Shown: positions 1 through 5,084, numbered from the stretch's first letter. The stretch is DNA of 5,222 bases from Thioploca sp. (GCA_011371325.1 DRQV01000082.1:1-5222), one strand, 5' to 3'. The notes: generated by a model from the letters alone, not told the origin. Translations and numbers: made by a program.

Positions 1-747
1 ACTAGATAACTTATGTGGACGAATTACTACTATTTTAACTAATTCTGGGCTTAAAATTGCCTTCCATACCACAGTGTCTAAATATTGACGGGTGACTTGA
101 GTAGTTTCAATTATATGTTTTTCCACTTCTTTTAATAACCATTGACCATTTTCATAAAAAGCATTTTTAGCTTTAGTTATACTTTTTAAATGTTGCTCAA
201 TATCAAATTCATATAAAGTTATTCCTCCAAATCCTCCATCTGGATAAATTGTACGAATATTAATAAAATCTAATTTATCTCGTGACCAAAATCCATAATT
301 AGTAAGAAATACCATAACTTGTTGTTCATGTTCTGATTGAGCAGTAGCTCGCATCTGATTAGCATGTTGACCAGTTTTAGGAGCAATAAATTCACCGATT
401 AACATAATAAAGACTGTTAGAATTAATCCAACTTTTAATATAGAAGCTACAATACGTACTATGGAAATTCCCGTAGCACGCATCACAGTTAATTCACTAT
501 TATTAGCCAACATGCCTAATCCCAATAAACTACCCAATAAGGCCGCACTGGGAAATAAATCATAAATATGTCTGGGAATTTCTAAAGTAACATATTGAAT
601 TACTTGCCATAAGCCATAGCGTTGTTTGCCAATGTCGTCAATTTCATCTATAAACTCAAAAAAAGTAAATAATCCAACTAGAATTAATAAGACAATTAAG
701 ATACCACTTAATACTGTTTTGCCAATATATCTATCGAGAGTTTTCAT
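1..747 (-). CDS. lptG: LPS export ABC transporter permease LptG (N-terminal 249 residues, truncated by window start)
   Basis: LptG is one of two inner-membrane permeases of the LptB2FG transporter, which extracts lipopolysaccharide from the inner membrane and passes it to LptC/LptA. The minus strand reads open for exactly 249 codons and runs off the window; family members are about 355-360 residues, so the last three membrane segments are missing. Visible family features: the opening LDRYIGKTV, membrane segments near residues 11-33, 62-82 and 98-120, the conserved LLGSLLGLGMLANNSELTVM stretch (70-89) followed by RATG, GEFIAPKTGQ (118-127), then the soluble periplasmic part with GFWSRD and GGFGGITLYEF. 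The ATG is preceded in frame by TGA, so it is the most upstream start; no clear Shine-Dalgarno is visible. The usual partner lptF is not directly upstream, where a 700-base gap lies. The identification is strong; it rests on recalled similarity to E. coli LptG. Confidence 0.93.
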   Translation of the reverse strand, partial: MKTLDRYIGKTVLSGILIVLLILVGLFTFFEFIDEIDDIGKQRYGLWQVIQYVTLEIPRHIYDLFPSAALLGSLLGLGMLANNSELTVMRATGISIVRIVASILKVGLILTVFIMLIGEFIAPKTGQHANQMRATAQSEHEQQVMVFLTNYGFWSRDKLDFINIRTIYPDGGFGGITLYEFDIEQHLKSITKAKNAFYENGQWLLKEVEKHIIETTQVTRQYLDTVVWKAILSPELVKIVVIRPHKLSS

Positions 748-817
748 TCAATACTAAGTAATATTTTGTTTTAAAAGAAATATATTTCATATCAGTATTT
801 AGAATATTATGTTGTTC

Positions 818-837
818 ATAATAAACAATTTTATTAT
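818..837. repeat. Short all-AT hairpin in the presumed lptG leader
   Basis: ATAATAAA (818-825) and TTTATTAT (830-837) form a perfect 8-bp stem with a 4-base loop. The stem has no G-C pair and is not followed by a T run on either strand, so it is a poor terminator. It lies about 70 bases upstream of the lptG start and between lptG and the small ORF. Chance is a real alternative in sequence this AT-rich. Confidence 0.25.
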
Positions 838-863
838 TGGTAAAACTATTAGTAATATTAGGT

Positions 864-971
864 TTATATAGTTTTTCCTACCAATTGGTAACTTAACTTC
901 CAAACCTTTTTCAAGTTTGATTGTAAAGATTGTGTGATTCCCATAATTGAAAGAACATCTTTAGTTTTCAT
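864..971 (-). CDS. Possible 35-residue leaderless small ORF, unknown function
   Basis: The minus strand reads ATG, 34 further sense codons and TAA. The predicted peptide begins MKTKDVLSIMGITQ and ends YQLVGKTI. It is mildly basic and mixed in character, with no signal peptide and no membrane segment. I do not recognise it. Its only positive support is position: the ATG lies 9 bases after a near-consensus -10 box, so transcription would start about 2 bases before the start codon, giving a leaderless message without a Shine-Dalgarno. A 12-bp perfect palindrome (879-890) falls inside it. A 35-codon frame can easily arise by chance, and the stretch may simply be part of a long lptG leader. Confidence 0.22.
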   Translation of the reverse strand: MKTKDVLSIMGITQSLQSNLKKVWKLSYQLVGKTI

Positions 972-979
972 ACAAGTGC

Positions 980-1008
980 ACTATACATATGCTATATTAA
1001 TATGTCAA
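980..1008 (-). promoter_or_regulatory. Near-consensus sigma70 promoter reading toward lptG
   Basis: On the minus strand a perfect TTGACA (-35, at 1003-1008) is followed after exactly 17 bases by TATAGT (-10, at 980-985), one mismatch from consensus. It is the best promoter match in the intergenic region. The expected transcription start is near 973. It would give lptG a leader of about 225 bases, or a leaderless message for the small ORF at 864-971. The -35 box is part of an inverted repeat (1004-1032), so a regulator could bind over it. I saw no comparable promoter closer to lptG. Confidence 0.55.
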
Positions 1009-1292
1009 TAGTTATCAATATTTTTTATTGACTATATAAAAATACTTATACGATTTATATAAAAAATTTAGTAATCCTATTAATCGTAATTTTAATTAAT
1101 GATATATACCAAAAAACTTTATACTAGAAAACTTCATGTTTGACATTTTGACTGGAAATTTCAAGAGTAACTTAATTATTCATATAAAACAATTTTTTAT
1201 AAAAAAATACTTTAAAAAAAATTATAAAGACCTATATTAGAGTTTACTAATATTCAACAATTAGTTTATTATTAATGAATGATATTAAATTT

Positions 1293-1335
1293 ATTTATCA
1301 GATATATTAGTAAAAAAAACTGAAATCTGATAAAT
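1293..1335. repeat. 11-bp perfect inverted repeat, candidate operator or leader hairpin upstream of the Sgp-like gene
   Basis: ATTTATCAGAT (1293-1303) is repeated in perfect inverted form as ATCTGATAAAT (1325-1335). The arm centres are 32 bases apart, about three helical turns, so a dimeric or tetrameric regulator could contact both on one face. The interior can also pair: TTAGT (1307-1311) with ACTGA (1319-1323) around a run of seven A residues, one pair being G-U, which would give a long hairpin if transcribed. The right arm abuts the TATAAT at 1336-1341. Operator function is inference. Confidence 0.4.
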
Positions 1336-1341
1336 TATAAT
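1336..1341 (+). promoter_or_regulatory. Candidate -10 box for the Sgp-like gene
   Basis: A perfect TATAAT lies 110 bases upstream of the start codon and directly after the right arm of the inverted repeat. The expected -35 position (about 1313-1318) is a run of A with no resemblance to TTGACA, so if real this promoter probably depends on an activator, perhaps one bound at the inverted repeat. A weaker alternative is TTGTCA (1397-1402) with TATTCT (1418-1423), spaced only 15 bases. TATAAT is common by chance in such AT-rich DNA. Confidence 0.3.
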
Positions 1342-1437
1342 AGTTATGAAAATTACCATGTATACTTACAGGGTATGAATTATTAACAATTTGTGGTTGT
1401 CAAAATCGTTTAAATGATATTCTAATATTTATTTTTT

Positions 1438-1445
1438 AGGAAAGG
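1438..1445 (+). promoter_or_regulatory. Strong Shine-Dalgarno of the Sgp-like gene
   Basis: AGGAAAGG ends 5 bases before the ATG at 1451, offering two overlapping purine-rich anti-16S matches. It is the clearest ribosome binding site in the window, where most other genes have weak ones. It confirms the start codon and fits a highly expressed product. Confidence 0.75.
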
Positions 1446-1450
1446 TAATT

Positions 1451-1870
1451 ATGAAAAATTTTGCTAAAGTAGCTGCGTTATCTGTAATTTTTGGCGGTGC
1501 TATTATCGCTACACCATCCCAAGCTTGGGGACCTTTTGGTAATAATGGTTGGGGTAATAACGGTTGGGGTAATAACAATATAATGGACGACTGGATAGAT
1601 GGTAATGGTTGGGGTGATATGAACTTCAGCACTTCCATGGGTGGTCGTGGTCAAGGTCGTGGTTATAACAGATATAACAACGATTGGTATGGTAATGGCT
1701 ATGGATATGGTTACGGTGCTCCTTATGGTTATGGTGTTCCTTATGGTTACGGTGCTCCTTACGGTTATGGTGCTCCTTACGGTTACGGTGCTCCTTATGG
1801 TTATGGTGTTCCACCACAAGCTCCTTACGGTTACAGTGCTCCACAAGCTCCTCAAACTCCAGCTAAATAA
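1451..1870 (+). CDS. Secreted Gly/Tyr-rich repeat protein, sulfur globule protein-like
   Basis: The 139-residue product starts with a Sec signal peptide: basic MKNFAK, hydrophobic core to about residue 20, likely cleavage after PSQA (residue 25). The mature part has an Asn/Gly/Trp-rich section with two NNGWG units (31-40), an acidic patch with MDDWID (45-50), a GDMNFSTSMGGRGQGRG section (55-71), and a GYGYGYGA stretch leading into five tandem PYGYGA/V units (91-120), then a Pro/Ala/Gln tail. This composition and order resemble the periplasmic sulfur globule proteins SgpA/SgpB (CV1/CV2) of Allochromatium vinosum, which coat stored elemental sulfur. I made this match from memory. The gene is monocistronic, has a strong ribosome binding site, and converges on the Smr gene with a 15-base gap. 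Alternatives are another Gly/Tyr-rich secreted structural or adhesive protein; low-complexity sequence can mislead. Secretion is near certain, the sulfur role likely. Confidence 0.72.
   Translation: MKNFAKVAALSVIFGGAIIATPSQAWGPFGNNGWGNNGWGNNNIMDDWIDGNGWGDMNFSTSMGGRGQGRGYNRYNNDWYGNGYGYGYGAPYGYGVPYGYGAPYGYGAPYGYGAPYGYGVPPQAPYGYSAPQAPQTPAK
1541..1570 (+). repeat. Two tandem 15-base units encoding NNGWG
   Basis: Residues 31-40 of the Sgp-like protein are two copies of NNGWG, encoded by near-identical 15-base units that differ at a synonymous Asn codon. A third unit begins with NN and then breaks off. Such Asn/Gly/Trp repeats fit an extended, self-associating coat protein. Confidence 0.6.
1721..1810 (+). 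repeat. Five tandem 18-base units encoding PYGYG(A/V)
   Basis: Five consecutive six-residue units (residues 91-120) read PYGYGV, PYGYGA three times, then PYGYGV. At the DNA level the units differ mostly at the third base of Tyr codons (TAT/TAC), apart from the Ala/Val switch. Degenerate copies follow at residues 125-130 and in the Pro/Gln tail. The array is prone to copy-number change by slippage. Confidence 0.85.
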
Positions 1871-1876
1871 TTTAGT

Positions 1877-1886
1877 GGGATATCCC
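1877..1886. other. 10-bp palindrome between convergent genes, weak terminator candidate
   Basis: GGGATATCCC is a perfect palindrome in the 15-base gap between the stop codons of the Sgp-like and Smr genes, sharing its last base with the Smr stop codon. Folded, it gives only a 3-bp GC stem, which AAATA/TATTT flanks could extend around a bulge. It is one of few GC-rich spots nearby and might contribute to ending both transcripts, but it lacks a proper stem and T tract. Confidence 0.2.
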
Positions 1887-2404
1887 TATTTGTGTTTAAG
1901 TAATACATAAACAGCTCCAGTTCCTCCATCCATGGGAGGAGCTGAACAAAAAACTAATACTTCGTTGAATTGCTGTAACCATTTATTCACTTTATTTTTC
2001 AATATTGGTTGTTTTTGCCAAGACCCATATCCTTTGCCATGGATAATTCTGGCACAACGAATATTATAATCTTGACATTGGTGTATAAACTTAATTATTT
2101 CTAAATAGGCCACACGCACTATCATACCGTGTAAATCTAATTCCGCTTCAATACTGAAATGTCCACGTTGTAGTTTTTTTAACATATTATGTTGAATTCC
2201 AGGACGCACAAAAGATAATTCATCTCCTGTTCCTATATAATTATAATTATCAGAAAGCATTTCTTGTCGTACTAGTATTTCATCTAAAAAACGTTGATTT
2301 GGATTAGGTAATGGCTTAGGCTTATCTGGTATAATCTTATTATTTTTTATTGGTTTAACTCCTTGCATAGCATCCTTAAATATTTCACTATCACTTTTTT
2401 TCAC
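1886..2404 (-). CDS. Smr/MutS2-type Smr-domain protein (SmrA/SmrB-like putative nuclease)
   Basis: The Smr domain is a small nucleic-acid-binding/nuclease fold. Family members include E. coli SmrB, which cleaves mRNA at collided ribosomes, and SmrA/YdaL. In this 172-residue protein the N-terminal part (1-60) is polar and Pro/Lys-rich; the linker FVRPGIQHNMLKKLQRG (65-81) matches the section before the domain in both E. coli proteins. The domain carries LDLHG (89-93), IIHGKG (120-125) and GGTGA (160-164), the three conserved Smr blocks. The HGKG and GGTGA forms look more like SmrA, LDLHG more like SmrB, so I leave the paralogue open. The start is GTG: an in-frame TAA lies two codons upstream, and DAMQGVKPIK aligns with the N-terminus of SmrA. 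A weak GGA is the only Shine-Dalgarno. The gene is single, converging with the Sgp-like gene. Confidence 0.9.
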   Translation of the reverse strand: MKKSDSEIFKDAMQGVKPIKNNKIIPDKPKPLPNPNQRFLDEILVRQEMLSDNYNYIGTGDELSFVRPGIQHNMLKKLQRGHFSIEAELDLHGMIVRVAYLEIIKFIHQCQDYNIRCARIIHGKGYGSWQKQPILKNKVNKWLQQFNEVLVFCSAPPMDGGTGAVYVLLKHK

Positions 2405-2444
2405 TTTTTAATCCAGCTTTAATTAAAATTATCCCATATAAAAT

Positions 2445-2474
2445 ATAAAATGGTAGTCCAGCATAAAGAGTCAA
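2445..2474 (-). promoter_or_regulatory. Candidate promoter of the Smr gene
   Basis: On the minus strand TTGACT (2469-2474) is followed after 18 bases by TTTTAT (2445-2450). The -35 is one mismatch from consensus and the -10 two. The start of transcription would fall near 2438, giving a leader of about 34 bases. A second TTGAC-type box lies a little upstream on the same strand without a good -10 partner. Confidence 0.33.
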
Positions 2475-2575
2475 ACTTGGTTTTATCCGTCAAATTTTTG
2501 GAAAAATAATTTACTCAAGACTACCAATTATTCTTAACAATTCTGAGAATCATAAACTATAGCAGTTCTTAATTC

Positions 2576-2597
2576 AAAAATATTATTCAGGAATAAT
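2576..2597 (-). terminator. Possible AT-rich intrinsic terminator after the hemerythrin gene
   Basis: Reading the minus strand 13 bases past the hemerythrin stop codon, ATTATTC and GAATAAT (2591-2597 and 2582-2588) form a 6-7 bp stem with a very small loop, followed by A and then five T residues (2576-2580). Position and T run fit an intrinsic terminator. The stem has only one G-C pair, so it would be weak. Confidence 0.33.
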
Positions 2598-2610
2598 TTT
2601 ATAAAAAGTT

Positions 2611-3063
2611 TCAGCCCCAAATTCTTCCTAACCAAAATTTTTTAGCCCAGCTTACTTGCAAACCTTTTTCCATAAAAAATTTGCTATACTTTTTATCTTC
2701 TTGTAAAATATGTTTTTTTAACCAAGACCTTAAAAAAGAAATTAACTCAATGGTTATTTCTTCACCTTGTTCAATTCGGTTTTTAAGTTCTACAACCTGT
2801 TTTTTTAATAGTTCATGTTGAGCTTTATGTTTTTCATAATCAGGATAATCGAAAATCCTAAATAAACTTTCCTCAACCGAAAAATGTATTATCGTATATT
2901 GTATTAATTCAGCCAATATTTCATTAGCAACAGCAACATTATGTTTTACTAATGCCTCATTAAAAAGTCGATTAATTAAATTAACCAAAACTTTATGTTG
3001 TTCATCAATTTCTTGAATTTCAACACTCAACTCATCATCCCAGGCAATAAATTCTCTTTCCAT
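2611..3063 (-). CDS. Bacteriohemerythrin (O2-binding di-iron protein)
   Basis: This 150-residue cytoplasmic protein has the full hemerythrin ligand set for an oxygen-bridged di-iron site: His23 (EIDEQHKVL), His60 and Glu64 (HFSVEE), His79 and His83 (HKAQHE), His118 and Asp123 (HILQEDKKY). The aromatic opening FIAWDDELSV is typical of stand-alone bacteriohemerythrins, which bind O2 reversibly and are proposed to store, deliver or sense oxygen. Length is slightly above the usual 130-140 because of a basic, Trp-rich C-terminal tail (about 134-150). It follows lolD by 54 bases on the same strand, so it could be the last gene of that transcript; a TATAAT at 3101-3106 suggests it may also have its own promoter. 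AGAGAA lies about 5 bases before the ATG as a weak ribosome site. No signal peptide or membrane segment is seen. Physiological role in this organism is inference; O2 handling suits a microaerophilic sulfur oxidiser. Confidence 0.94.
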   Translation of the reverse strand: MEREFIAWDDELSVEIQEIDEQHKVLVNLINRLFNEALVKHNVAVANEILAELIQYTIIHFSVEESLFRIFDYPDYEKHKAQHELLKKQVVELKNRIEQGEEITIELISFLRSWLKKHILQEDKKYSKFFMEKGLQVSWAKKFWLGRIWG

Positions 3064-3100
3064 TATGTTCTCTATGTAAGTAAATGTATTTCTTTGGTAA

Positions 3101-3106
3101 ATTATA
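3101..3106 (-). promoter_or_regulatory. Possible -10 box between lolD and the hemerythrin gene
   Basis: A perfect TATAAT on the minus strand lies 38 bases upstream of the hemerythrin ATG, just after the lolD stop codon. No convincing -35 box sits 16-18 bases further up. If active it would let hemerythrin be expressed apart from the lol genes. Chance occurrence is plausible. Confidence 0.22.
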
Positions 3107-3117
3107 AGGTTTTTTAA

Positions 3118-3798
3118 TTAAGAATTAACCAATCTTCCATCGACTAAAGTTAAAGTTCTATCCATCCGTTTAGCTAAATTTGGAGCATGAGTAACTAAGA
3201 TTAAACTAGTTCCAATTACATTATTTAATTCTAAAATACGTTCATATACTTGTTCAGCAGTATGCTGGTCTAAATTTCCAGTTGGTTCATCAGCTAATAC
3301 GCAACTTGGTTCGGTAACTAATGCTCGTGCTACTGCTGTTCGTTGGCGTTCCCCACCTGATAATTCACCAGGTTTATGTTTCAGCCGTTTTTCTAAACCT
3401 ATTTGACTGAGAATTGTGACAGCTTTATCTTGGGCTTCTGCAACTGATAAGCCTCTAATTAATAATGGCATACAGACGTTTTCCAAAGCAGTAAATTCGG
3501 CCAGTAAATGATGAAATTGGTATACAAAACCTAAATGTAAATTACGCCATAATCCTCTTTGAGCTTGATTTAAATTGCTAATTTGTTTACCAGCTACCCA
3601 TACTTCTCCAGTAGTGGGAGTTTCTAAACCGCCTAATAAATGTAATAAAGTACTTTTACCAGCTCCAGAACTGCCAATAATAGCTATTTGCTCACCTTTA
3701 CAGATAGTTAAATTTATTCGTTGGAGTACATCAACTTCAAGGTCAGCTTCTTTAAAACTTTTACTTATGTTCTTACAATCTAACACTATATCATTCAT
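3118..3798 (-). CDS. lolD: Lipoprotein-releasing ABC transporter ATP-binding protein LolD
   Basis: LolD is the ATPase of the Lol system: it powers extraction of mature lipoproteins from the outer leaflet of the inner membrane and their hand-over to LolA. The 226-residue protein shows every ABC motif: Walker A GSSGAGKST (42-50), Q-loop Gln94 in VYQFHHLL, signature LSGGERQR (146-153), Walker B VLADE (167-171), D-loop GNLD (174-177) and switch His204. The stretch FVYQFHHLLAEFTALENVCM between Q-loop and signature is the LolD-specific region that contacts the permease. Length matches E. coli LolD (233). Its ATG lies inside the end of the lolC-type gene, with an 8-base overlap (ATGAATGA), so translation is probably coupled. 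In E. coli lolE follows lolD; here a hemerythrin gene does. Identification is very secure. Confidence 0.97.
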   Translation of the reverse strand: MNDIVLDCKNISKSFKEADLEVDVLQRINLTICKGEQIAIIGSSGAGKSTLLHLLGGLETPTTGEVWVAGKQISNLNQAQRGLWRNLHLGFVYQFHHLLAEFTALENVCMPLLIRGLSVAEAQDKAVTILSQIGLEKRLKHKPGELSGGERQRTAVARALVTEPSCVLADEPTGNLDQHTAEQVYERILELNNVIGTSLILVTHAPNLAKRMDRTLTLVDGRLVNS

Positions 3799-5041
3799 AA
3801 CGTAGAGCCTCAGCTGGTTGGGTACGTGAGGCTTGCCAAGCTGGATAAATAGTAGCTAATAGGCTTATTATTAATGAAAAACCGGTTATTTTATAAACGT
3901 CCATCCAACGTAAATCTGAAGGTAAGTCACTGATATAATAAATTTCTGAGGATATAAAATCTACATTAAAAAAATGTTCGATAGCTGGTACCAATGTTTC
4001 AATATTTAAAGCTAAACTGATTCCACCTCCCAATCCTAATATAGTTCCAAGCAATCCTATTAAAATTCCCTGTACCATAAAAATCATCATCACAGTTTTT
4101 GGAGTAGCTCCTAAAGTTCGTAAAATAGCAATATCTGCTTGTTTATCAGTAACTACCATAATTAAAGTAGATACAATATTAAAAGCTGCTACTGCCACAA
4201 TTAAGGTTAAAATTATAAACATAACACTTTTTTCCATTTTTATAGCTTCAAAAAAGTTTTTATGTCGATAAGTCCAATCGTAACTATAATATCCAAACGG
4301 TAATTCTTGTTGTAGTTTAGAATTAAATAGTGTAGCAATAAACATATCATCTAATTTAATATTGAGGCCATTAATGCTACCAGCTGGCATACGCAATAGT
4401 TTGGCAGCATCTTCGAGGTTAAGTAATACTAAACCACTATCAAATTCGTGCATTCCAACGTTGAAAATTCCACCCACAGTAAACCGTTTCATACGTGGTA
4501 GTAGGCCAACTAATGTTACCGAAGTTTGTGGTACAACTAGAGTTAATTTGTCTCCAATTCCAACTCCAAGTTTACGAGCTAATTCACTGCCTAATACTAA
4601 ATTAAACTTACCTGCTTGTAAATTATCTAGGTCACCAATAACAATTTTATCCTTAACTTTAGATACCTGTGGTTCATATTGTGGAGAAATACCTTGTAAG
4701 AAAGTACCTTCAACATTTTTATTATAAGTTATCATGGCCTGACCTTGGATAAATGGTGCAATTCCAGTTACATGAGGTTTTTGAGCTAATTTTTTAGCTA
4801 ATTGTTGCCAGTCACTCCAATGATCTTCTATAGCATTAACTACTACGTGAGCTGACATCCCTAACATCCGATGGCGTAGTTCTTTCTCAAAACCATTCAT
4901 TACGGATAATACGGTGATTAATGCTGTCACTCCCAAAGCAATACCTAGCATGGATGAAAGTGATATGAAAGAGATAAAATGATTACGGCGTTTAGCACGG
5001 GTATAACGTAGTCCGATAAAAATAGATAGGGGTTTAAACAT
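3791..5041 (-). CDS. lolC: Lipoprotein-releasing ABC transporter permease, LolC/LolE family (possibly LolF-type)
   Basis: This inner-membrane subunit of the Lol transporter binds outer-membrane lipoproteins and docks LolA. The 416-residue protein has the MacB/FtsX-type plan: membrane segment 1 (about 24-48), a large periplasmic domain (about 50-265), and membrane segments near 270-296, 317-350 and 382-402. Family signatures are FIGLRYTRAKRRN (8-20), VLSVMNGFEKELR (44-56), MEKSVM and VAVAAFNIVSTL (282-293), and the end TQPAEALRYE. The section PQTSVTLVGLLPR (171-183) corresponds to the LolC Hook that grips LolA, favouring LolC. However FISSEIYYISDLPSDLRWMDV (362-382) is more like LolE, so a single LolF-type permease acting as a homodimer is possible. 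The start is ATG with no clear Shine-Dalgarno; MFKPLSIFIGLRY aligns with the LolC N-terminus. It is the first gene of the lol cluster. Confidence 0.94.
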   Translation of the reverse strand: MFKPLSIFIGLRYTRAKRRNHFISFISLSSMLGIALGVTALITVLSVMNGFEKELRHRMLGMSAHVVVNAIEDHWSDWQQLAKKLAQKPHVTGIAPFIQGQAMITYNKNVEGTFLQGISPQYEPQVSKVKDKIVIGDLDNLQAGKFNLVLGSELARKLGVGIGDKLTLVVPQTSVTLVGLLPRMKRFTVGGIFNVGMHEFDSGLVLLNLEDAAKLLRMPAGSINGLNIKLDDMFIATLFNSKLQQELPFGYYSYDWTYRHKNFFEAIKMEKSVMFIILTLIVAVAAFNIVSTLIMVVTDKQADIAILRTLGATPKTVMMIFMVQGILIGLLGTILGLGGGISLALNIETLVPAIEHFFNVDFISSEIYYISDLPSDLRWMDVYKITGFSLIISLLATIYPAWQASRTQPAEALRYE

Positions 5042-5084
5042 ATATTTAATAGATTGCTGTTATCATGCTTTGGAGGAAAATATT

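Larger units (their letters stand above)
748..1450. other. Long AT-rich intergenic region between lptG and the Sgp-like gene
   Basis: This region of about 700 bases between two divergently oriented genes has no ORF of convincing length in any frame and no recognisable tRNA or other structured RNA. It contains a near-consensus minus-strand promoter (980-1008), a possible 35-codon ORF behind it (864-971), short palindromes at 777-788 and 879-890, an all-AT hairpin (818-837), inverted repeats at 1004-1032 and 1234-1253, and an 11-bp inverted repeat next to a TATAAT box (1293-1341). Composition is even more AT-rich than the flanking genes, so some short repeats are expected by chance. The region must hold the control signals of both flanking genes. 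Confidence 0.8.

Noticed and set aside
1028..1060. Plus-strand promoter beginning with TTGACT at 1028
   Set aside because: No -10-like hexamer lies 16-18 bases downstream; the nearest candidates are spaced 13 or 21 bases.
1140..1180. Plus-strand TTGACA (1140-1145) and TTGACT (1148-1153) as promoters of the Sgp-like gene
   Set aside because: Neither has an acceptable -10 at normal spacing, and both lie about 300 bases from the gene.
1721..1810. Tandem repeat considered as a CRISPR array
   Set aside because: The units are contiguous 18-mers without spacers and encode an in-frame peptide repeat.
1478..1855. Long open frames on the minus strand and in the other plus frame across the Sgp-like gene (1478-1855, 1626-1844, 1641-1910)
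   Set aside because: They arise from the repetitive Gly/Tyr codons of the real gene, give low-complexity His/Asn, Thr/Ile or Val/Met strings, and lack ribosome sites. The plus-strand gene has a signal peptide and a strong Shine-Dalgarno.
3575..3805. Plus-strand open frame opposite lolD
   Set aside because: It lies wholly antisense to a certain ABC ATPase gene and shows no recognisable protein features.
4362..4727. Plus-strand open frame opposite the Lol permease gene
   Set aside because: It is antisense to a well-supported permease, with a composition typical of a shadow frame.
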